From NCBI GenBank assembly GCA_016785225.1, contig JAFBJZ010000449.1, positions 620,001 through 684,000 on the forward strand: a DNA stretch of 64,000 bases, read 5' to 3'. Shown piece by piece: positions 23,131 through 34,814 of this stretch (position 1 is the first letter of the stretch; each line of letters opens with the position of its first letter). The notes beneath the pieces are model-generated. The model was not told the origin of the DNA, did not search any database, and saw nothing but the letters and a program-made list of their open reading frames with translations. The stretch is from Psettodes erumei (lineage: Eukaryota; Chordata; Actinopteri; Pleuronectiformes; Psettodidae). Made by a program: the position numbers and the translations under genes.

Positions 23131-26100
23131 ACTATATCTGGACCGAATGAAAAAGGCTTTAAGATGAGTGGGACGCTACTGCCGCCTTCGGCCTCCGTGG
23201 CACCCTCACGCAGAAGTCGCCTTGTAATCTTATTTTAAAGACACATGTTTCTAAATATTACAGCAGCATCATCACATTCTCAATTATTAATTTCCTGCAT
23301 ACTAGCAACTGCAGTAGGCCCCACTATGAAATAAGGCTCCGTTGACCTCATTTGCATAAAGTAAATGCTCATGTATTCACTTTAGTTAAAAGGAAACAAA
23401 GGCTTGTGCAGGAAGGGTATGATGCTAGTGTACCCCACTGAATATGTAAATTCCCTAATTCCAGTTGTTCAAGAGTCAGCATTATACAAACAGAAACATC
23501 ACTAGAAAATACACCAGCAACCAAGTTGTAAGAACCATCCTGGCTGTACAGGCTGATAACAGTGAGGGGAGGTAAGAAATGTGGGCTACTCAGAGCATCT
23601 GCTTCACCCTGTTGGGAATCTTGGAGAGCAGTTTCAAGGTTAGACCAGTGGGCAGAGAGATGCCAGGGCAGGCCGCTTGGCTGAAGATGTGTGTCAGCTG
23701 CTCTCTGTGTCTCATGTCCAAACAAAAGTTGCCACTATGGAGGTCAGTACAGGATCCAGAAAGTGCGAGGAGAGAATGGGGCATGGGGAGCAGAAGAAAA
23801 AAGAAAGCTGGAAAATATTAACTACATCATGATATATATTTATTCTACAGTGCTCTGGTTCAAGGCAAATGATTATTTATAATGTGTTGGGAGCAGCATT
23901 ATATCGGAATAATCATCCATAAACCATCTTAATCATTTTCTTATCCTCCATGACTGTTCCGACCTGTTCACAGGCTCTATGTTTAGCTGAGATGACCTGC
24001 TGTGGAAGTTCCCAAAAAACTGTTCATATAGGTGTGCACAGTGGGGGGAAGTATCCTCTGGTTTAGGAATAAGTGTGCAACTGTGTGCTATATTTAGTAT
24101 ACTGTACGCAGTGTATCTCTTACTTTATAGAACCAAATACACTCAATCAGGATTCGGGTCTTGATCTGTGCAGCACAAAGTGGTTTTAAGCGATAAGCAG
24201 ACTCCAAAGTCAACATCTAGTCACCTTGTGTCTAAACTAGTTGGGTCATGACCATAGGTTTGGATGGATTATGGGTTCATAGTGGTAACTGACAGAACAA
24301 ATACAACTTCAAAGAGCAGGTGAGGAAAGGCTAAATCCCTGGAGGATTGAGCACCAGCAGCCCATCATTGAGGACACTGCAGCAGTAGCCGATGTCCTTT
24401 TTTCCTTCCCCTCCATCCTGAAAGTTCAGACTGAGTTCAGTAGTGAAGATTTATGGCCACATGTGGAGAACTATGGGGCAACACGTTGTGCTGTCACCTC
24501 CCTATTAATGAAAGTGACCACACTCAGAAAGTGCATCACAAGCAGTTCCCTCTGGGTACCAATGCCTCATGATTTTTATTATTTATTTTTTTATATTTTT
24601 ATGTTTTTGTGTATGTGTCTGTGTGGAGGCAGAATGGAGTTGGGTTGCATCAGAAATAGCAGTCCCACCTGCTGTGGATCACTGCAAAAAAAAGAAAAAA
24701 AGGAGGACAGGACATTTGTTGTCCCCCTGTGTCTTCCTTCTTTTATTGCCTTCCATTGCTCACTGAGGCATTGTCTCTCCTTTTGCTCCCTGTTCCCCCT
24801 TTGTTTCATTTGTAGTGTTTGCACACTGCAGTTAAAATATATACAAATGCAGGAATTGAAATTATACTAACCTTCAAACCAAAAAATTGTAAATGCTCTT
24901 AAATGTTTGTTTAAGGGACTGTATGTAAATGAATAGGGAGGGGTTGGGAGGAGTGGTGAAAGAAACAAGGCTCATATTTTCTTTGGACCCTCCCCCTTGA
25001 CTCATTGCAACACCATCCCCAAACATGTCAAAATCACAGAACAGTAGTGAACTGGTTGAACTCATGTCTTCATTAACAACTAAAAGAGATAAAGCATCTT
25101 AAAAATTTAAGGGGGTGTATGCTACAGTGATATCATGGTATTATTGGAACAATGACTTTCATAAAGCCACCAACTGCACATTACTAACCGAAATTAGCAG
25201 TGGTAAATATTTTGGTCATGCTATTTTCAAATTAAGTAAAACATAATAGCTAAATAAATGTGTTTCATGCAACTCTGCCGAAGATGTCCTAGCAGCTAAA
25301 GCTCAGTTTAAGAAAACACCTTTGCACTTGCGTCAGCTTTATTTCAGTGTTAGCCAGTGGAAAGAAGAGAAACTTGATGCTGGAGCGGTGGAAGTGATTT
25401 ACCAGAAGTGTGAAGAGCTCAGGCCGAGATTAACACTCATGCTCTGAAATCTTGATGAAGAAATGCCGAGGAGCTGTTGACTACGCACGTAAATACAAAA
25501 ACATATGTAGATACAACAAGGGTGGAGATGTCAGCTGAGGTGGAGAAGTCAGAGAGAGGTCAGTTTATTTTGTACAAAAAAACGACACAATGGGAAAAAT
25601 GTCTTGAAAGGTGAAGGTTTTATGTAAGAAAACATCATTACTGAAGCCTAATGTATCCCAAATCCATCCTACACACTGATTCGATGCATGTTTTCAGTAT
25701 GCAGTATGTTTTTTCCACCAACAACCAACCACAGAGGTTAGCTGGCTGGTGCATTTTGGCACCGGGACATCTTCATATAAAAACGATGCAGCTGTGATTG
25801 AGATTAATGCTGGAAGATGAACTTTAGCTCCCTGGACATCTTTTCCAAGATTGTAGAATATTTGCAGCCACCACCAAAGTTACATGAAGTGTCAGATCAG
25901 AATCCTATGAACTCGTCTTTTAACATCTCGGAAGTCTGTTTTCCATCTTCTTAATGATACCGTTGAGGCAGTATTCACAGCTGCTCCCAGTGGAACTGAA
26001 ACACAAGTCTCTCTGGGTGATTTTCATCTTCCCACTCTTTGTCTCCCAGTCTATTTCCAGCCTAAATTACATTGTTTATCTTTACCATAGCAGCTTTTTA

Positions 26101-26689
26101 AACCTGTCATTTCTCCTCCTCCTCTTCCGTTGAACTCAGAGCCACTGCTGCAGAAATGGCACAGCCTCTTCTTATTTCTGGGCACTGCATAATCAAACTT
26201 ACCAGTAGTTTTTAATCATAATTATAATTATTATTATAATTAATCATAAACTGTGATTAGATCAAATGCCATACGAGCTAATTCCTGTTTTTTAACCTTG
26301 ATAGTGTCCCATGCACTTTCCCCTGTGATAATGACAGAAGCTAATGTCTGCCATATAGATAGCACACCATTACCATTAATATTTGTTGACAAATTGGACT
26401 AAAAAACATAATTGGTTAGAAAAATATGCAAGAATAAACTGAATTTTTTTTTTGTAAATCTAATCTTGAGCGTTGATAGTGTAAGTGAATTCATTGTACC
26501 GCCGTTAAAAGCAGCCTATAATGGGAAAGGCCTGACCTATTATTAAAATGTGATTCAGTGCTTATGGTATGCATGAGAGCTCTAACTGTGTGTTGTGCTC
26601 ATCAAGCTATATTATTACGAGCACAATAATGGGCCCTCTTTCCAGAAATAACTTATCTTACATGTTTGGGTTAGACTAGTTGTACAGGA

Positions 26690-27010
26690 AAAATGTTGAG
26701 AGTTAGAGGAGAAGATTACCATGATATCTATCCAAAAACTAGCTAGCTGACTAAGCTGAGCTAGCTAATTAGCATGTTCAACATCTCGTTCATATAAAAA
26801 CGTATGTGTAAAACAAGACATAATGTGCCATTCAATGAACCTGTTAAAACTACAATTAAATTTTCTACACTTGGTTTTTGTATGGGTTGAATAGATAGAA
26901 TGTATTTATTAAATCAGCTTTGATGGTGCTAGCAGGTGGATTTTGCTATCTTTGGACAGAACCAAGCTAGCAATTTCACAACTCTTTTTGTTGAGCTACG
27001 CTAACTGGAA
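26690..27010 (+). repeat. internal copy of a common teleost interspersed repeat (probable)
   Basis: The words GAGAGTTAGAGGAGAAGATT, AGCTAGCTGACTAAGCTGAG, then GGTGCTAGCAGGTGGATTTT and TTTGGACAGAACCAAGCTAG follow the order remembered for a widespread fish element. Substitutions are many, so it is an old copy. Confidence 0.5.
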
Positions 27011-27346
27011 ACAAGAGAACAAATAACCCTCTTTTTCAAGATTTGTGTCTTGCCCTTTTAAGTTAAAACGTTACAGATACAATGGTGTCAATGTTTGTGA
27101 CTATGATATGAATTAATGTAATTTCCCTATTATTCCAAGGAAGAACAAAAAGGCAATGTCACCCACCAAGAGGCAGCATCCAAACAATACCATTAAAGTA
27201 ATGCTCAAGATTTATTATTACACTTCACTGGTGTTGTCACAGTGTAACAGTGGAGTGGGTGGGAGGTGATATTTCATGCTCGGTCTCATGCCAGGACATT
27301 CTTTGGACCAGACGTTATATCTGCTGTCCACTCGTCACACGGCTCA

Positions 27347-27419
27347 TTTAAAAAGCCGCCCGTTGTCTTCAGCTGCTGCTGTTTGACTCTCCCCACCTCT
27401 GACAGACACAGGTTTACAG
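27347..27419 (+). promoter_or_regulatory. tnni1 core promoter and probable non-coding exon 1
   Basis: TTTAAAAAG at 27347-27355 looks like a TATA box. A start site near 27378 would give a short leader exon ending at the donor ACAG|GTAACAG (exon end 27419). An E-box CAGCTG lies near 27370 and a CACC-type box (GTGGGTGGG on the plus strand) about 90 bp upstream, both usual in muscle promoters. Troponin I genes generally have a non-coding first exon, which fits. Confidence 0.5.
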
Positions 27420-28232
27420 GTAACAGAATTATACATTTATTGTGCTGATTATTGTTCAAGTATTTAAACCTTTCTCTATATTTTCCACATTTAACTTCTG
27501 AGAGTATTTTTCAGCATTATTTGTAACTTTTTAAGGTTCAAGAACATGACGGTTGAATTAATATTTCCAGAGCTACTGAAAACAGTTGATAAAACTGTTA
27601 TGAAGCGCAATAGGATAATGTTTACCAGTTTTAGAGAGTTTAAACTTTTATTTCTTGAGTAAAACATATTTGTAAGCAAAATCTTCCTGTGATTTCTACT
27701 GCAGCTGTCTGGATTCCACCTGTTGCCAGATGCATGTGCTGTAGCTTTTAACAAATCTGTCGAGCTCTCATTAGTCATGCTACAAAAAAAAGACATGATG
27801 CTGAATATAGTGGATGGCATTGTTCTTGTTGTATCTTGCTTTAATCCTCTTGTCAGAGGATGCTGAATACTGTGTGCTATGCGGTGCCATGACGGGTCAA
27901 ATTACATTATGGTTCAGTGGGAATGGGTGACGCATTACCCCTAAACTGCACTAATACACACCACTGTTTCTCTCATGTTTGTCTTTGTGTCTTTGTTTGG
28001 CACACAGTGAGGTGAGAAAATTCATTTTATCCTCATATTTCTGAAAGCAGCTGTCAAGGTTCATATTTGTGTAACTGACTGCTCTTGATTGAAGGAAAGC
28101 TATGTATATTTTCCTGTTTCAAATAAACGCAACATCTTTTATTGTCTCATCTAAGCCCAATTATTACTGCCTATAGCATCGTGACCCACATTTTTCACTC
28201 TGTTCTTTCAGGAGCCTGACAGACCCAGAGCA

Positions 28233-28253
28233 ATGAATCCCAAGGGGGATAAG
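28233..28253 (+). CDS. tnni1: tnni1 coding exon A (start)
   Basis: Encodes MNPKGDK. The exon itself begins at 28212 after the acceptor TTCTTTCAG, with 21 bp of leader; the donor is GTGAGC. Confidence 0.88.
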
Positions 28254-30039
28254 GTGAGCCGTTCTATATTCCACGGTGTTAATCTTCTGTGCATGGAGAG
28301 GGGACACATTGTCCTCATACACATGGCAAAGAACTGGCAGTGGTTATCTGTCAGAATTGTTATCAGCATCCCTGAGAGCTTTCCCCTTGACTTCATCCTA
28401 ATAATAAAACATTATCTTTTCACATGCAGCTGCAGTAAGTGGCATCGAGGTTTGACCGTCGCAGGTCTTTCCATGCATATTTTTAACTGCACGTGTACTG
28501 TACATACTGTGCATTTTACTGCTGGAGTTTATAATGTTTTTTAGTTGATGGATGCAACTCAGTCAACTTCAGCTTATGATGCTGTACTGCAAGTTGTGTC
28601 CTCTTTGTCCTCTCTTCACATATATACGCTGCATGTTACCATTCACACACTGACAAATGGCTTTTTCCCCCACAGCCGAAGTCGAAGATTTCGGCTTCTC
28701 GCAAGCTCTCCCTCAAGGTGAGTAATTAATGATATAATGGAGGATTAATGGGCAGCACCCATCTTTTATGTCTGTCATATCCCCAAAAGCTGATCACCAA
28801 ACCAATACACACCAAACAGTTAAAATGATGAATGTTTTTTAACACAATTAATTGTGTAAAACAATAACAAACAGACAGAAACTTTCTGCCATATCTTGAC
28901 ATAACTTAACATACACGTACTTGACTGAACAGACTTAAGTGGTTTGCCTCTGATTTCCACGCTCTCTTTTGATTGATAACTATTTGGTCCAATCAGATGC
29001 TTCTCCTCACAAGAGCCTGTGAGGATTTGGAGAGGGAGAGGCAGGAGAGGGAGGAAGAGAAAGTCCGCTATCTGGGAGAGAAATTGCCCCCCTTGCAACT
29101 GTCTGGATTGTCACAAGCCGAGCTACAAGTAAAGCTCACGAACTACAAAAGACCAGCTTTTTTCCTCCTAACGTGGGAAAATTTATGAGCATATACAAGT
29201 GATGTGTTTAAAATATTGTCTTCTCAGAATCTATGCAAGCAGCTTCATGCAAAGATTGATGTTGTGGATGAGGAGAGATATGACTGTGAATACAAAGTGA
29301 GCAAGCACAACAAAGATGTAAGTCTCTCTGAACCTCTTCCTGCACCAAGCACACATTCTTCTTATTATTATCTTGCACAGTTCAGTCAATATTTTAAAAT
29401 GAAAGTTTTTTCCCTTTGTCTTGAAACCAGAGTAAAGTAAAACCTGGAGAACAAACCCTTTGACTTGTTGAAAGTCTGCTTTAACTTCCGCCACTTTTTC
29501 CACCACTGTATTTTTAGTAAAATATAGTCATAGTGTACTATATGCTATCGCTCCAGTTTTTTGTAAATGTATTCTTTATAGGTTGTTATACAACCTACCT
29601 ACAGTGGCTATTTTGGGTTTGTTTCAGAAATTCTGTCGTATTTTTTTTTTTAGATCCACGAGCTGAAGCTGAAGGTACAGGACCTTGGAGGCAAGTTCAA
29701 AAAGCCTGCCCTGAGGAAGGTGAGGGTGTCGGCCGACGAGATGATGAGGGCTCTCCTGGGCTCCAAACACAAGGGCTCGATGGACCTCAGAGCTAACCTC
29801 AAGTCTGTGAAGAAGGAGGATGTCAAACAAGACAAGGTAACTCAATCAGTCGGCAGAAATATTAACATACATCACTGACTCTTTCTCCCAGAATGAGATG
29901 TATTGAAATTTTGTATTTTTTCCGTCTTCAATCCCAGGTGCTTACTAATGAAGTGGGTGACTGGCGTAAGAATGTGGAGGCCATGTCAGGCATGGAGGGC
30001 CGCAAGAAGATGTTTGATACAGGCGGAGGAGCACAGTGA
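28233..30039 (+). CDS. tnni1: troponin I, slow skeletal type, six coding exons
   Basis: Troponin I is the inhibitory subunit of the thin-filament Ca2+ switch in striated muscle. Coding exons: 28233-28253, 28676-28717, 28997-29128, 29228-29317, 29654-29836 and 29938-30039, all phase 0 with GT-AG borders, giving 189 residues (human TNNI1 187). Landmarks are ISASRKLSLK (12-21), the troponin C/T-binding helix with ERERQEREEEKVRYL, NLCKQLHAKIDVVDEERYD (66-84), the inhibitory peptide GKFKKPALRKVR (108-119), the switch region MMRALLGSKHK (125-135), SMDLRANLKSVKKED, and the C-terminal VGDWRKNVEAMSGMEGRKKM. The C-terminal half matches TNNI1 better than TNNI2 or TNNI3, and there is no long cardiac N-terminal extension. 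Teleosts carry several tnni1 paralogues; which one this is cannot be settled here, so the symbol means tnni1-like. Confidence 0.93.
28676..28717 (+). CDS. tnni1: tnni1 coding exon B
   Basis: A 42-bp exon encoding PKSKISASRKLSLK between CCCCCACAG and GTGAGT. It is far too short to appear as an open frame; the ITASRKLLLK-like motif of human TNNI1 identifies it. Confidence 0.92.
28997..29128 (+). CDS. tnni1: tnni1 coding exon C
   Basis: 132 bp, 44 residues from MLLLTRACEDLE to SQAELQ; acceptor AATCAG, donor GTAAAG. A charged helix that binds troponin C and troponin T. Confidence 0.93.
29228..29317 (+). CDS. tnni1: tnni1 coding exon D
   Basis: 90 bp, NLCKQLHAKIDVVDEERYD... to KHNKD; acceptor TTCTCAG, donor GTAAGT. 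The 90-bp size and its borders match the vertebrate troponin I pattern. Confidence 0.94.
29654..29836 (+). CDS. tnni1: tnni1 coding exon E (inhibitory and switch regions)
   Basis: 183 bp, 61 residues from IHELKLKVQDLGG to DVKQDK, after a long T-rich acceptor; donor GTAACT. Contains the actin-binding inhibitory peptide and the switch helix. Confidence 0.95.
29938..30039 (+). CDS. tnni1: tnni1 coding exon F (end)
   Basis: 102 bp including TGA (30037-30039), encoding VLTNEVGDWRKNVEAMSG... to DTGGGAQ; acceptor ATCCCAG. The tail TGGGAQ replaces the human AAKSPTSQ tail. Confidence 0.95.
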   Translation: MLTNEVGDWRKNVEAMSGMEGRKKMFDTGGGAQ

Positions 30040-30318
30040 GATGCTGCAAACGATGAAGGCGATCAGTTAAAAGGCAGGGAAAAAAGTAGGCTGTCAACAC
30101 AGAAATATGTAATAATCTGAAATGTTATCGATTTAGGAATTAAGCATAAAAGGTCTAAACCATGTATACCCCCCCAGCTGTGCCTCCATTTGTTTGATGG
30201 CTATTTTCTAAGGAATGACTCAAAGCACTTAAAGTGTGGGATGAGTAGAGACCCAATGTTTTTTTATTTCCAAAGATTTTTTGTTATGATATCTTTTTAA
30301 AGAATTGAAGGAGATATG

Positions 30319-30324
30319 AATAAA
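30319..30324 (+). promoter_or_regulatory. tnni1 poly(A) signal
   Basis: A canonical AATAAA 280 bp beyond the stop codon, followed about 10-25 bp later by TG/T-rich sequence (ATTGTTTCCGT). Confidence 0.7.
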
Positions 30325-33300
30325 CAGATATTGTTTCCGTCCCTGATGTTCCATATCTGTACTTGACTTTATCATGTTTCATTTTATTGGCACCCGTTGG
30401 TTTATGTGTGGCATGTAAGAGGATGGAAAACAGCTTAGCTGGTGATGGATTAAAAAAAGGAAGATGAAAAAAGTCAAGGCAGCAGGGAACAACAGGTGTT
30501 ACCTACTTAAATTCAACTGCATAATGTTTAAATAGATCTTGTGGACACATCCATAAAAAGAAGGGCGAAGGAATGTATTTAAAGTAAACTCAGTGGAAGT
30601 GAAATTGCAAGTAGCAAAGTTTGCTAATAAAAAAATTAATAAAGCTTTGGGAATTTTGAATAGGCTCATTAAATTCAAAAGAAAATCTGCCTTCAGTATG
30701 ATAATTACTGCAGCGGTAGTGTTTTGGTCATTATCAAAATTATGGTTTACTCAGGTTTTCAAATTTTAATTTCAATGATAATGATGAACAAAAGCAACTT
30801 TTACAGCAGAACTACATTTTATGAGTCATATTTAAAGTTGTTTGATGATAGAAATAAACCACAGGAGATGTGACTTACCAGCAGATGGTGGCTCTTAAGA
30901 CTGTGAATCACCTGGGCTGAGTATTTTTAGCCACATCGCTGTCCTCTATAATTCCTAGCCTTGGAAGAGAAAAACTTGAACTGGAAGGGGCAGCCCACTG
31001 CCATTGTTGTCCCACGCATTGCACACATGCATGTTGTTCTTATGCACATGTCTGTGGGTTGACAAGGGAGTTGTCGCACATGCCAGTGTTATTTGAAGTA
31101 TGACAGTAGCACTAACAATAGCCTCAAGATCATGCACTTCAGTATAGATGTATTCTTTTCCTTTATAGCCTGTTGTATTTAGTGCATTTAGTGTGTTAAA
31201 TCATGCTGAATGTGAAATCTTTTGAAAAGCTCAAACAGAACCTTTTGGTTGCTCTTGCACTCAAGTCTTAGCAGAGCTGGAAACGAAAAGCAACCCAGGT
31301 CCAGATATACAGTGCATGCTCTGCATCTATAAATAGGCACTGATGGGACTGACCTTCACTCAGAGCAAATGTTCCAGATGTGATATCCAGAGTGCATTCA
31401 TGTCAACACCACATGATGGCGGCTGTTTAAACACAAAAAAAGGTCACCACACTGTGGAGTCTCCCCATGAAACCTGTCGAGATGACAAACACATTCAAGT
31501 GTGGCTTGATGTGCCAGAACCACCACAGTCGGTATCAGTTGATTGTCATGGGATGCAACACGCTGCTCACACTTGTGCTGTATGGTTAGTTCCACTTGGT
31601 GGCAGTCCACAATTGCAGTAATACATCTGCTGTGGTAAATATTAAACATATTTAGACTAATTTAATAGGATGTATTCAGCTTTCTAAATTCACTGAAGCT
31701 CCAGAAACTCTCGTAATTTGACAGCAATTCCACATCAAAGGTCAACAGATTATGAATGAGTGAAATATTACTTTGTAGAGAAAGCCGGAGCACCCTGGGG
31801 AAAAATGCCTGAATTTGATTAAGAGAAAATGTAGTAAGAAAGTTGAGTTAAATCTTGTTCCATGATCCAGTTTTGGTGGCACCTGGACGTTACATAAATG
31901 ATTTATAAAAAAAAACACTACCTTAGAAATGATGACACATGAAGAAACTCATTTTAGCTGTTCCCTTATGTTTTACAATTCTTGATTCTTGTTCTTTGAG
32001 AAGAAAAAAAACCCCACATTTCCACAACTCCTAGAATAAGTGGAGCCTGACAATAAATATTTACCACTGTGGCTCTAAGCAGCGCCAATCCATTTCACTA
32101 GAGGAATAAACCCAAGGGGAAAAGACAAAGGAGGGATAGTCCGCAAACAAAACACTGCGGCGGATTGCAGTGTATGCAGTGTGTATGCGTGTGGCCTGAT
32201 GAGGAAGCATGATTGATGCCATGCAGCGTGAGCAGTGTATTTACTGCTGCAGGGACTGGCAGGGGGAGACAGTATCGGAATATACTTGACAGTAACAGAG
32301 GGCAGTCTTGTGTTTAGACAGACCGCCCTGTGACTGGAAGCTCTCGGCTTAATTCTTTAAATGTTGCGTGCACAAGCAAGTCATGTGTCAAAATGTCCTT
32401 CAGCAAGATAGAGAGCACAGTGAGCCTGTTCACAAGAGTTGAAATCACAAAAAATGGCATTTTTGGAGTGTGTTGCTTCTGTAATGTGACGTTTTTCCTG
32501 TTTGAACATGTACATCGAGCTGTATTTAACATGTTTTGTGAGCCTAAATTTTCTTTATTTTTAACTTATGAAGTCATGCTTAGAATGGAAAGTGATCCAC
32601 AAGCACAAATCTGAAAAATTACCCAAAATAAAATGGCTCCTGATCTTGAACCCTTTTCATGATTCTGTCTGTTTTCAAATATAACCCTTTTAAGCGATGC
32701 TAAAGCAAATTCAGAAAGGCACAAACATGGCACACAAATTTAAGTTTTAATGGATTTGTATCTGTTGTTTTTCTTTAAAAAAAGAACAAACACCTAGCTG
32801 CAATGATGCTGTTTTCAGCTGAAATGTTAAACTAAAACCCGAAACTGGCAAATCATTTCTTTGTCAATTTAAACTGCAGTTCGGTTTTCCTTGTTACCAG
32901 CATCCTGTCTCAATTCAGATGCTTGGCAACAGGGAGAGTAGGGTGAATTGAAGGCAATTTTTGTTGAGAAACTGTTCAATAAACAGGCAGGGACAGAATC
33001 AGACTCAAACAACTCAAAGAACAGGGAAGAGCATAGGCAGAAGCGTTCAAAACTAACACTGAATAGTTTATAGTGGTAAACAGGCTGGCATGTATAGGTG
33101 TGCAACCAGGTAGTTTGTCAGGTGACTGGCGAGGTAACTTCGCCTCACTTGAACTCAAAAGTTGCCAAAGGAGACAGACTCATTTCAATTTTTATTTTCT
33201 ATTTTTGGTATTTTTATATTCCACCTAATATTTAAATGTCTATACAAAAAGGTTTTCTGAAATTATATGCAGAGAAGCTGAATATAATTTGGTATATGTA

Positions 33301-33589
33301 TTGAAAATGGCTTTTTGCCAGATAGCAGACTGCGCCCAGATAATGAAAGCTTGAAATTATAGCTGCATATTCTTTTGCAGGAAGACTACAGATGAAAAAT
33401 AGACCTTTGGCTAACTCTAATACATCCACAGCAAATATTATTAATGTGTATTATACCTCTTAAATAAACCAATAGAAATGAAATATGTTCAAGCAGCATT
33501 AAAGGATTCTCAGCTTTAAACACAAGATAATACAGATAAAAACTCATGAAGTTGATGTGAAAAACATGTTAGCGCATATCCAGAAGCCT

Positions 33590-33790
33590 CCTTTTAGCTC
33601 TGTTTTGGTCTCCACCATTTCTTGTGGGAAATATTTGGCTCTTTATTTGCTTAGCCAGGCACTAATTTTTAAGTTAGCTGTTTGGTGCTGGGCATGTAAC
33701 ATTACTTAAAAATAGAGCAGGCAGCTAGCTGCTGCAGCCGGAAGCAAAGTTGATGAAAGTGGTGACAGTGAACCAAAAAGACTAAAGCTG
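33590..33790 (+). repeat. copy of an old fish interspersed repeat (probable)
   Basis: The words TTTGGTCTCCACCATTTCTT, TGTGGGAAATATTTGGCTCT, GTGCTGGGCATGTAACATTA and GGCAGCTAGCTGCTGCAGCC keep the order I recall from a common percomorph repeat whose consensus reads TCTCCACCACTTTCTGTGGC and onward. Diverged and without coding capacity. Confidence 0.5.
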
Positions 33791-34791
33791 CTGGCTGTAC
33801 AAATCAAAACAAGGGGCTGAAAGATGCTAAATGCCCCTATCAACTTTATTATTCAAGAGTGAGAGGCTTCTTCCACACTGAGTATCTTATGTGTTTTTGT
33901 GTGTTTCTCCCACATAAAATGTCATTTCAGAGCTGTTTCATCATCTTCAGTGGTGGTGGTTCACAGCAGGTCAGGCATCAACTCCCCTAGCTGTGACGGG
34001 CTTTGGCCTGTCTTTGTTCCCCTTATATATATTCACCCCACTGAACATGCTAGAGGGAATCTATAAATCACAGGGGGTGAGTCAATATGAGAATGAGACA
34101 CTTACTTACTTGCAGGTTTTTTTCTCAGTCGCAACAAATGAAATATTCACACACCATTTTAATGGACTGTTTGAATTGCTTCATGAGATTTGTTTGCCTA
34201 CACGCTATTCATTAACCTTAAACATGTGTCTTACTACTCACCACATTTGAAAAAACAATCGGTAACCCTTCATTTCTAGATGCATGAAGCCAACGGGGAT
34301 CTTACCCCGAGTGCTGCATCAGCCACACCTCTCCATTCATTACCCTTATAATGGTTTCAATTTAATCTACAATAGGTGCTGGAGGCCTTCCTCCCCCTTG
34401 CCATCGATCTTCTCTGAGCCAATAGGGAAAAAGCAGAGGCTGATGGGTATTGGTTTTGGACACCAGAACTGGCCAGGGGTCAACAAGGGGGCACCCATTA
34501 CAGATCCTTTGTTTTAAAAGGGATACAAATAGAAATGCAGCACAGATCGGACCTTGTATTCAACTTAAAAAGATTACCATAACAGAATACTTAGGAGAGG
34601 TTAATTTTACTTTAATTGTATTTAATAATTCAATGAAGCCTGATCTAATCTGGTATATATACCAAACATTAGCCTCACACAGGGGTAAAGAAGATCGAGC
34701 AAAGAAGGGAGGAAAAATAAACTTGGAAAACTTCTAGGAAAACTAAACAATAGACACTGACATTACCAGTTGGATCAAAGACCTTTATGTG

Positions 34792-34814
34792 ACACACACA
34801 CACACACACACACA
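34792..34814. repeat. (CA)n microsatellite
   Basis: Short pure CA run. Confidence 0.9.

Larger units (their letters stand above)
22571..27340. other. intergenic region between st8sia1 and tnni1
   Basis: No gene is recognised. The two flanking genes are divergent. It holds a CTCF-like motif (23117-23130), a MEF2-like element YTAWWWWTAR (CTATATTTAG, 24088-24097) about 3.3 kb upstream of the muscle gene, and a probable repeat copy at 26690-27010. Confidence 0.55.

Noticed and set aside
30878..31615. Further CTCF-like words at 30878 and 31602
   Set aside because: Each deviates at a core position, so they are too weak to list as sites.
34284..34737. Open frames of 77-95 codons in the tnni1-iqsec3 interval
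   Set aside because: No recognisable domain, no splice pattern and ordinary non-coding composition.
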